64,000 nucleotides of DNA, taken from assembly GCF_040412425.1 (NCBI RefSeq), contig NC_089755.1, positions 51,193,298 to 51,257,297 of the forward strand, given 5' to 3'. Positions within the stretch are counted from its first letter, which is position 1. Every line of letters starts with the position of its first letter. The position numbers were made by a program, and so were the translations under genes. The notes under the pieces were generated by a model. It was not told the DNA's origin, did not search any database, and saw only the letters and a program-made list of their open reading frames with translations. This DNA comes from Macrobrachium rosenbergii. Its lineage: Eukaryota > Arthropoda > Malacostraca > Decapoda > Palaemonidae. Shown here one piece after another: positions 39,601-51,600 of the stretch.

Positions 39601-42600
39601 TATATTGGTCCTGAAAATTTCAAAACAGTTTTAGGAGACATTCTTACAAAAGTCTTTGTGTCCATCATACTGAAGTCAGGAATGTTGTGATACAAATAAA
39701 CTGTAATGAGTTTCAATGATTGTCAAATCTGTAACAATCAACAAAAGATGTAAACATCAAAATATCCAAGGAAGTGCTATGATATGATGCAACCTTTTCT
39801 GGAGATAAAAGAAAACAAATATCTAAAAATGGTGGCAATCTAAAACTAGTGGCAAATAATCACAAGCAAACTAAAGGAATTCAGAATCCTTAAAACCTAC
39901 AGTCAATCAGAAATTCTATTCAGTTGCCTTCAATCCAGATGATACTGGGACAGAGCTCTAACATGTAACATATTTTGTATCACTATGAGCCAATGATAAG
40001 TAAAACCAAGGCAAAAGATTCCTCTTTTCCAATACTCATGATTCCAGTCAATTAACATTCACTATTAGTCCCCAGCTGTGCAAGAATGGCTTGCTAGGAT
40101 GTCTTTTCCTCCTCCTTCAGAGTCAATAATTGTATTAAAAAACGTTTTAATATCCAGCTATCATGAAATTAGATATCTTGACTCTCCTTTGTCCTCTGAA
40201 CTTTCTGCCTGAACTTCCATCAAGTCTAGGTCTTCATCTGTTTACTTTGTCCAAGATTCCCTGGCCCTTCCTACAGGTCTTTGCTCTGCTACTTCTACAT
40301 CTGTCTTTCTGACTAACTCGTCTTCATACCTTCTCATATAATCTCCAAACCAACTCAATCTTTGAGATTTCAGACTGAGGAGGTTTGGAAATCAAGATGA
40401 GAGGGGATGTGGAATTTAAATTATCCAAAGTAATTAAAAAAAAAAGTGACAATTATAAACCCTATCATCAATTTACATGAAATTATACAAAAATTTCAAG
40501 TAATATGATAAACTGTATCCAATATTCAGTCATACTAAAAACACTACTTAACTGGATAATGACTGTGATAGACCAATCAGTAGTTTTCAATTACTACCCA
40601 CTGATCATAAGATGCCTTATTCCTTGAAGAACTATCACAGTCACATCAACCTGCTCTGGACAACAGTGTGCTCCCACTATGTAAGGCATTATCTGCAATC
40701 CTGGTGCTCTGCATCCACCCACACTTCATTGTGCAACTCCATGGTGTCAGCGTTTCAGCTTGCCTCTCACCCAGTTCACATCAAGTTGACTCATTGCAAA
40801 ATTTTATCTTGGTCTTTTTCTTATTAGTTCTTTTCCTCCTCTCTCTGTCTCCCAAATTCTCTATTTTTTGTAATTAATTAGTGCATATGCATATGGAACC
40901 AACAATTGTCAATCTCTCTTTGCAAGACTGGAGAGAGTATCTATAAGCTAAGTTTTTATTAAGAACATATTCCACTACTTTTGTTTTATTTACTCTTTGG
41001 GCTTGGAAGGAGTTTTCACTTAAAAGTCTTTCCTTCCCAAAACTTTTCTTTCTTGGCACAATCATTTTTTCATACATGTTATATAAATTTCCTTATAAAA
41101 GTTATTATTTGGATATTTACCTACTGTTAAAGACAGCTTATATCTCCTTGACTATTGGCATGGAGATATAATCTATCTTTAACACTAGGTAAGATTCATC
41201 CTGAATAATTTGGCTTAAAAGTGGGTGGGTTTAACTCACTTCTACGTAAAGGGGATTCCCAGCCTTGGAGATTTAAACTGGTTTTGCAGAAAAGTTACGT
41301 AAGTGAATGTGTTTACATTCTTAAATTTCATGTTTTTATGATTCATTCTTTTGTAGACCTTCTGAGCATAAAGGAACGACAATAAAAAGGGAGCATCGAT
41401 ACAGGTGTCGTCATATGTAGTGAGTGTTCTGTTCGACTGCAACATGTTGGTGTGACTGGGATAGTTCTACAAATAATACGGCATCTATGAGTAATGGGTT
41501 TGTCGTAAAAGGTTGATTTTGCAATATAAAAACAATGCATTTACAAATTCATCAGACCATGGAAGCTGTTTTGATAACAGTCTGCATCTAATCAAGTGAG
41601 AAAACCTGAAATATCCAGACTTTTTAGTTTTTCATTAATATCCAAGGAGCACTGAGGGCAGTTATACTTATTATAAATTAATTTAACAAGGAAAATTAGT
41701 CACATTTCTAGCCTCTCAAAGGGCTCATTCAAGGGATTTGCAAAGTCAAAGCTGGTGTATGGTAAAGTTTAAGAAGTTAGACAGCTAGGTGGAATAAGTC
41801 CAAAAGAAACAGCTGAAATGTAAAACGCAGAAAGTAACACAGCTGGGACTGAAGGGATGCTGACCATTTTTAATAATCTTTCCGAGAATATTTTAAAGGG
41901 ATCATCAATGGTGCAAAATTTCACTCCTCTAAAATTCTTAACGGAAAGCATCATAAGCTTCATAAGAAAAATGCATGTCAAACAGGTGATTATGTAAGGA
42001 GGATCACAATTATCCTAAATGAATCTTCACCTGAAACGTATTGCAATAAGGTCTTGCATTAACAGTGACAAAACAAATCTTTTCCAAAATACCAAAGCTG
42101 CTAACTACTTCACAAACTTGTCATCTCATACCTTTTCCTCAGCACCTGTCTCCAGTGTAGGTGGGTCATTTTGTAGAGTTAACATTAGAACCTTCATGGG
42201 GGGATATTTATGATAAGGCGCTGTTCCAGTCACCATTTCTATTGCAGTAATGCCAAACGACCAGATGTCTGCCTTAAAATCATACCCCGATACCTGCAAA
42301 AAAGTAAGAATAACAAATATCAACACTCGGTAATAAAACTGTGTAGTTGTTAAGTATTTAAAGCAATCTACTTTTCAAGTTTTTGCAAAAAAAAAAAAGA
42401 TTGCAATGATGTGCATTTACAAAAAATACTCCACAGCCCATGTAATGCAAAAACAAAAACAAAAATTATATTAAATCCACTAATTACTTTTTTGTACCTT
42501 CCCCTTGGGAATGAGACTTCACAGTACTACTAGAGATCACATAATAAAGATCAAGACATTCAAGTTTCAGTGTAAAGTGTAATTTTAGAGTGAAATGCAC

Positions 42601-45600
42601 TGTACAATTAATATTTTTCATTCTAATACTAGAATCCTGATGAGTAAAAAAGCTTTTAAAACAAATCCTGGGTTACTGCATGCTGGATTCCTTTTTCACA
42701 TTCTATGCAACTTCAAAATGTGCATGAGTCTACTACTGTACATAACCATGTTGCTAATAAGACAAAATAACCATTACAGATAGCAAATGTATTCTAATAG
42801 TATATCACTATGAATAAGAAAAGACAATAAACAGAAGCTGCATAAAAACACTATGGCAAAACTTTAATGAAATATGCTATACAATGTACCATACATCTTC
42901 ACTAATGATTTTAGAATACTGGAAACAAAGGAAATAGGCTATACTACTTACCAAATAAATTATAAACCTACAATATATGCTGGTGGATGTCTGGCAAAAA
43001 GGGCACATAAGAGCAATTGGCATGGCAGTGATATTTGTCGTACTATTCCTAACAATAGCCCTGCTATTCAAGATATTGTGTACAAAGCTGCACCATATAT
43101 TACAAGTGCAATAACAGCTTTACTGTGCCAATAGTTGAATTACTTAAATAATGATCAAACGGACAGCAAAGTAATTTTAAGAACGAAAGGAAGTTCAAGC
43201 ACAATAAACCACAGAGCTGAATAAATTTAGTATTTCATCATATGTTCAACTTTTTTTTTTTTTTAGCTTATTACTTGTTACTTTCTAAACTTATGACAGC
43301 TGCAAACCTCCATATCCTATTTTAAAAATGTCAGGTAGAACACCACAGGGGAAAAAAAGAAGTTGTGTAAGGTCATTTCACATTAATGACATTACAGAAC
43401 TAATAATCATTAATAACAGAAACTATATATTACAGGAAGAAAAATAATATGCACATTCTCTACTGCCAATCTTTCAATGTACCTGTTCCATAACTTCAGG
43501 CGCCATCCAACACGGCGTTCCAACAAACGTGTGTCGGGACTTCTGTCGAGACAAATCTCCGCCAGTTGAAAGCCATGCACTCACACCAAAGTCTGCTATC
43601 TGCACAACGCCATCTTCACCCAATAAAATATTACCCGCTTTGATGTCTCTGAAAATTTTTTGAGAAAATATGAATTTAATAATATAAAAGATAGTTTTTT
43701 CATCCTCAGAACATCATCAATCTCAATTAGCCCACAAAACAGAAAAAAAGAATTACAGTCTAAATGTGCACCATCTTCATTATATTCTTCCTACACGAGT
43801 TTACAACTCTAGAATTTCCTTGAAATGTTGGTGTGACAACCTGCAGCCTTTAATTAAATCATTCATTTATATTTATTACAATTATCAGTCCTAATTCACC
43901 TTATTGCAGACCTTTTCCCTTTTGTAACAAGTTATTTACCTTTAGCTAATGCTTGGTCTATCCAGCTGGGAATTTCACACTGGCAGTGTATTGGCATAAT
44001 TCCCGCATTTTCTCTCTATCATTCATTACCTTTGTCTTTTTTCTTATTTCATATTTTTGTGGTGTTAGTACATTTGTTTTTGAGGGAAAACTACTTAATA
44101 AGATGTTCAATAACTAGTACCAATAGGACTTTGCTACTCTTGTACTTTGTGATTTAAACCCGTTTTCTATCTTTCTTACTTTCATAAAAACATGAAGCAA
44201 GTAGATTTACTTATTTCATCAAGCAGTAAAGATTTCACCAAGAACCAGCAACAGTAGCCAGGATCATCACCAACTTTGTAGCATTAGCAGTCTCATTTTT
44301 AGCAATTTTTGAGTTAAAATTCCCACAGACAGCAAATCATCAATTAAAACAATTGACCAAAGTTGCATATGCTTGCTCAGCATTTCAACATGTGAGGGTG
44401 AAAATATAAATACTTCTTTCCTGGGATTGTGCTAAAGTAGTTAACGACACCTCATAAAAAGAAATATACTCCATGAAAATCAATTGCTGCAGAGTGACAC
44501 ATTTTGTGGGCATGCATATTGTGTATGCCTATTTTTAAAATGTAGCCAGCAATGCCTACTAAATGTGAACACAACAGAGCACACATTTAGCCTATTATGA
44601 CTAGCAAATTGACAATGGTCTTCTCTGGCATAAAAGCACATTATGAATTGAAAGGGTTGAAAAATCCAACAATGTTTTAATAATCTTTTCCATATATTCA
44701 CATGAGGCAATAAGAACTCTATGAACGTCAATTTAGTATATCAGTATTTTATACAAGACACTGGTTACACACCTGTGAATCTGGCCATTATTGTGAAAGT
44801 ATTCAAGACCTTTTAGCACCTCTCGTAATGCTGTTGCAATCACAGGTTCTTCAAACACTCCATGCTTGCAATCTGATGTCTTCATTCTGTTAAAAAATAA
44901 AAAGTTCTTACTCTAGTATGTTACTCATTTGGGTATCAGTGAGTCTGTAAATTGATATGGGCAACTCAGGTAACAATCATGATTCAAAATTGTACTGTGG
45001 AATTCTTATAATTATTCTAAATAAAACTGAAAATGATAGCAATTTTATCATATGCTAGTCAAGAAGCAGTTAAGTGAAAATGGATTGACTTCAATTACAT
45101 GTTAAAGTGCTACCATTCTGAAATTTCACATAAATAATCTTGCATTACAAATCTAACTTAAAAAATGTACTTCAAGTAATGAAATATCATCTTCCAGAAA
45201 ATTCTTACCTATGTTTGATGATATCAAGCAAAGATCCCCCACCTAGGAGCTTTAACACAAGCCACAGCTCTTCCTTAACTACAAATGATGTGTAATAAGT
45301 CACTACATTTTCATGATGGCACAATGACATCGCTTGGATTTCTTTCTGTGAACAAAAGAACATTTTTATAAGAAATTACATTACAGAACGTAGGACTTCA
45401 CGCCAACTAATGCAATATATTTGCAACACAATATGTTTTTTATCATTATTAATAATGAGCAATTTATTAATAATGCTCCAAAGGATTCCCTCTTAAACAA
45501 GGGGGAAAATTTCATCACCAACTAGGGTAACTATGTTGGAAGAGACCCAAGGGAATGGATGATAAGCTAAAGACAAAAATTAATGTAGCTGAGGGCCAAA

Positions 45601-48600
45601 GAAAGGCTGAAAACCATCTTTTGCAATGTCTACAGTGTGCTATTAAGCCACACTTTTTGTGATACCTTATTCACTGTAATGGCTAGGAGGGCTAGTTGTT
45701 TCTTTCTATGGAGTTAAAATAAAACTTTTCTCTATGAGACACTGTCAACAACAGAAACTCAGAAACTACCATGATTTTAAAATTAATGTAATTCCACAAA
45801 GCACACAGAAAACATTAAAACATTCGCTTTAACAAGCAAGAAATGGTGCTGATAAAAATAGTATTTTCTAAACAGTAATAAGGAGACATTACTAGCTCAT
45901 TTAATGCAATAAAAGACCAGTCATGAACAACTAAATTTACAATGAATATTGCACTTGGTTGAGGGTTTTTAATGCACATGCCAATGTGAAAAGAAACCCA
46001 ATGTTCAATGACAACAAGAAAAACAAAGGGGTGGAAGAAAATTTTTAAATTGAAACCTGTAAGTTTTCTGTCAACTCCATTACGTAATAAAAAAAGGAAA
46101 GGCTTTTTAAAGTATCCATAGCAGTTTTGTAGCAATTAGGCCTTCCTTCCAAGTTAATACTTCACCATTCTTTTCACCTCCTACCCAAAGAAATCATTAT
46201 GAATACCATGTCTACCTTCCTTTCTTATAAGAACTTTTTTTTCATCAACATCTGAATTTCATAAACCTAGACATATGATGATACAAGTCCCTCATGAACT
46301 ACTCCAATGAGTTCATAACAATAATTCCAGGTTTAAACAATTACAGTATATAAAAATACCCCTGCACACAACTAAATCTCAATATATCATCAGGAGATTC
46401 TTTCCGGCCATTGTCGAAAGAACTTTTTCATTTCACCATCACCCTTCACTAAATGAACAATGAACAAACCCATCAGGAAATACTTACTAATAATTCATCC
46501 ATACTTGTATTCCATTTTTCTAGGTTTATTCTTTTGATGGCACATTTTTCGTTGCGGGGGATACATAATGCAGAATGTACAACGGCTGTGGCTCCAATAC
46601 CTTTAAAAGAAACGTAATAATCAATGGCAGGAAGTTTGACGACTTTTCAGTATGTTATTTATGCTTCAAATACTGTACCAAAATGGTTTACTTATGCCTT
46701 TGTGAGGCAACATTTTGTTCAATGTAAAGAGTAATTCATTTTAAAAAAATACACTATTTTTGGTGACGTTGCTGTTGGTCACTGGTCAGGTACAAAGCAA
46801 TATTAAAAGAATCTGATTGTGTGACATAACTTGAAACAAAATGATTTTCACCATTCCAGTATTGGGGTCTATCTTACTCAAATGTCCAGAAAAAAATTAA
46901 CTCCACAACTGAACCTTGAGTTACTTTGTACCTACAGCCTTCACAACTTTGTAACATAAAAGTTAACACTTCATATTTATGTGCATATTCCATCATATTA
47001 CATGGAAATATGTACGAAGAAAGCCAGTTCAAATCACAGCACTGTATAGTGATGTGAGTGGATCTCCTAGTTTAGCTTGGAACTAAAAAGGCATAAAATT
47101 GGTTTATGGGTACTGTCTACAAGAGAAACGCCTGAGATATCCGTAAGACTGATGTCAGACCATGAACGTAAAAAAATAAAATGAGAAACATAGTTTACTA
47201 GAGAAAATTTATATCTGCTAACATACTTGAGTCAAACTCCACACTTTCTAACTAATCTGCAGATATTTTTGAATCTGTGTGAGTAGAATGGTAATTTTTC
47301 AATCTCAAATTTTTGGGGGGGAATGGTCCTTGCTAAGAACAGAATACTGAAGGGACAAAACATACGCAGTATCTAATGAACAATGTGTACCAAAAATGAA
47401 AATGTACACAGTAAAAAAAATTTTATTAATTGTGTACACTTTCCATAGGGTACATTTTGGAGACTGTGAATTTAATAGACATTCTGCAAATCTGGAAATA
47501 TATATATCCGATGATTTGCAATATTGGCAGAATCCAACTCAGTTTCACATATATATCAAAAGTAGATATACATGTGCTTACTCTGTAGTAAGGTGCAAAA
47601 ATTCTAAAATTGATATGTACACTTAAAAATGAACATTCTTCAAGCAATAAAAGGAAGTGTGACTTTTTTTTATTTACCTGTATTGCAAATACCCCTCTAA
47701 AACACTAGTCTTTGAAAAATGGAGCATTCAATTTTATTACATTCAAGTACAGGTATCCTATTTTTCTTCCACACCTGCATGAAAATAACATGTTTAAAAG
47801 AATTAATACCCTTGACATTTTCTATTTGGATAACCTAAAAAGATGATATGGCCCACTTGATCGTTATTATATTTACTGAATCCATTACAACAATGTCAAA
47901 TCAATTTTGCAACTGCAGTCAATGAAGTTGTAAAAAGTTGCATAAAAAGTAAACTGATATTGTAAATTCACATGAAAATACAAGATGAAAGGACAAAATC
48001 TAGAATATTAAAGATCTGCGTATTTGGATTAAATGAAAACAACTTTTTTGCCATCACCTCACATAATACAATTTCAACTGTGAAAAAACCTAACATACTA
48101 GTAAAAAATTACAATACGCTGTGATGCCTTTATAAAATTCAGAAATAACACATGCTTGCTAACTACTGTAGTTCTAACTATTGTACTGCTTCCTGCAGTG
48201 CTTGGCATTAAGAAAGAAAAAATATGAAACATTTTTGGATGCACTTCACTACTTATAAAACTCTTAAAGCATTTTAGTTCCACCAGCATCCTAAACCCTG
48301 GTCACAGAGGTTTACGCTGAGAAGCACATTAATGCCTGTTTTTGCCAACTAGGAGGGAAGGCACAGAGTGAATACTAAAGACAACTGAACCATGGGTGAG
48401 TAATGCTTAAACCACATACAATAATTAAATGGATATTATTTTTGCACACAAATCCTTCCAAATTCTTTCAACTGTAACCTTGACTGTATTATATTCCCAG
48501 AGATCAGTCTAACTCTTTTGAAAGAATTTGAACATTTATAAAATTAAATTGTTTGGTTGCAGAAACACAAACCAATACCAACAATTTGCGGCTAAAGCAC

Positions 48601-51600
48601 AGTGTATTTTGTGAGAGGAACAACTACATTACAATGATCATAATTTACGTAAGATTTAATACTTTTGTCTTCTAACATACTCCCTACTTATAAGAATCCT
48701 TAAGCCAACCATAGGATAATGTCTTCAAAGTACCTTAAAAAGAATTAAACATCTTCAAAGTACAGTGTTCAAAACATACCTTGCCGGCCTCATTAATTAC
48801 CTATTACAAAGAACAATCTCCATTCTAAGACTGCCTTGACCTTAATTCTGATCATTAGCAAAATCACTATCTAATGCCTTTTCTTCTTATGATTCAGTCC
48901 GTATTTGTTAAATTTTTCAATTCAGTGGTCTGGCTACTCAACATATTCATTCTGAACGATGTATTCCAAAGCACTACTAATGCAGGCCAGGTCTCTAGAT
49001 CAGCAAAAGGCATGGAACTAGAAGAAGAATGGGAGACTAACTTTAAAGACTTTACACCAAAATGGTTTAAGAATGTACGATGTAACTAAATGATGAGGAA
49101 AATTCTTTTTCAAATGGCATGCAAATAATTGCTTCACATCATAAATGACACATGCTGTGTCCATACACAACGCCCAACCTGTAACTAAGGCCCTTTAAAT
49201 TCATTTAAATGGAATACATTTGTGAAATCCCCTCCCTCCCCACACACAACATTTCTTACACAAATAATCTACACTGTATGCAATTTGGATTTCATTCACT
49301 ATACCAGCACTACATTAGTCCTATTAAGTTTGAGACAGTAAGCATTTAAACAAAATAATTATGGTACACACGCTATAAGAGTCACCACCTTTAGATGGAA
49401 CGTGGTCCCATTCAAAATTGATTTGCAAAAAAAAAAAAATAAATAAATAAATAACATAAAAGCTGTGAATATACTGTAAACCTATTCAAAATATTGGATT
49501 ACTACTTTTTATGTAATATTTTCATAGCATTACAAAGTCAACACAGATACACCCATTTTCATTCTGAAATAGCCCATTGGCCTACCTGAGGTAGAGTAGA
49601 GTATTGCTTTTTTATAAGAGAGACATGGTAAAATGTTATAACTGGTAATTTAACTGCAAAACCAACACATACCTAGGTGTGTATGAAGCTGCCACTAACC
49701 AAGTACTAGCGACATCTAGATCAAACATTGTCAAGTTACTGAGCTATTTAAAATCTAATGAACATATGAATATACAGTAGAGCCCTATACATATGAATTT
49801 GTGGCTGAACATGTAGCCACAGTAAGTACTGAGTACTCAACATCTATATTTATTTATAAGTAAAAGTGTTTCAAGTTCTTTACTTAGCTACTGGATTTTA
49901 ATGTATTTCAAGCAAATTACTGCAGTGACCTTTATTTCAGATGCATATAATGACACATGCAATCCATCTAAAATTTACAAAAAGGTAACCTCTCCATATA
50001 GAGAGCTGCATTAACCATTTGAAATCTAATGATGTCTTTACAGTCATGCCAATTTTCAACCCGAGATCCAGTAAAATGTTTCAGGCTATACACAACTTGT
50101 TCCGTTGACATTTTTCTGTTTTTTGGGGCAGACTATTACAAAATACAATTATTTAGATTTAAAATGCCATAACATGCATTAGACCACAAAATAAAAATCT
50201 ACAACAAGTGGTGAAAGGAAAATATTGACAAGAGAATAAGCAGTCTGTGTAGTATGTTATCTAGAACCTTCCCCACAAGGTAAAAATCCTAAAAGATTAA
50301 AATACCTGTATAACTCTTAATCGAAACTAAGAAATTTTTAAAAATAGGTTTTCTCATTAACTACGAATTAGAAGTATTGTACAGTATTTTGTAAATTTTT
50401 ACAACACTTTTTCAGGAAAATCTACCCACACGAATAGCATCATTTTTCAAGAGTATCTACCTATACGAATGTTGCCTGATAAAATAATTAGACTACAAAG
50501 CATAGCATATTAATCTGAATTCATTACCGAGTTTTACATAGTGGAAGAGGTATCTGTCATGCTTAGCAATTTCCTTACTCGTAGGCAATAAGTATGTTTG
50601 TAGTTAATCCTTATTGAATGCTCATTATTCATATTAAAACTTCACTGTTACTGGAAAATGAAAACTACTAGTTAAGATGAAACTGGTTTTACTTTTAGTG
50701 CAGAAATAGGATGAGTTGTATAGATGACGATGCTCTGTTTAATTACTGATAATTCTAATACATATGGGCAAAATAGCCAAAATCTGGATTGGCTGTCACA
50801 ATTAACATAAAAAAAAAAAAATTTACTGCATATGGGGTTTGAAGAAGAATATGGTAGTAACAGAAACTCAAAATAGTACCCGTGTATTGTGTATGGGAAT
50901 GTGAATCTTAAGACGTTTAACTATATTCCCATGCAACTTATTTTGGCATAAACATCAGCTGTACTTGCTGACCTATATGATGCCCTAAAAAAAATTAACC
51001 TGTGGTCAAAAGTTCAGTCTCCTTGCTGATAGGCAGTGTGCCAAGGGCATGAGGCTTATGATTAGTGAGTTGGAATGAGGTTCAGTAAGTAAAGTAGTAG
51101 TCCACCTAACAAAAATAATATACAGTAATGTGTCTTACTAATACCCTACAATATTAACAAATATTGTACAACTTACATGATACAGAATATCAAAATTCAG
51201 GTCGAATTACTGAGGCCATAAAATAATGGCTAAGCTTTTGACTGTACTGTACAAAAACAAAGTTCAGAACATTCCAGTATACTCTTCTGCCAAGCATATA
51301 TCAATACAATACCAATTTGTTCCTTTAAAATTGACAATCAATCTGGCAATAAACATTATGTCATTGGAAAGAAATGACACAAGGCTACAAAGGGTAGGTT
51401 ATTTAATCATGTATCAATACAACACCAATTTCTTCCACCAAAGGTGAAAATCAATTTACTGCTTTAATCAATAGTATGTTAAGTCAACTGGAAAGGGTTT
51501 TTGCAAAGAATAGTGGGACCACACAGTTTTAAAAATACTGTAAGTGTTGTTGTACCAAAAAGTAGTGAACTAAAAGGCATTATGAGGAAGTAATTGTAAA

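Larger units (their letters stand above)
35938..46487 (-). other. fray introns through the kinase-domain exons
   Basis: Introns 35938-39421, 39611-42131, 42294-43482, 43649-44772, 44887-45208 and 45346-46487. AT-rich; only short homopolymers (14 T at 43251-43264) and minor duplications are seen. ORFs such as 38962-39219 plus and 45815-46135 minus show no family resemblance. Confidence 0.8.
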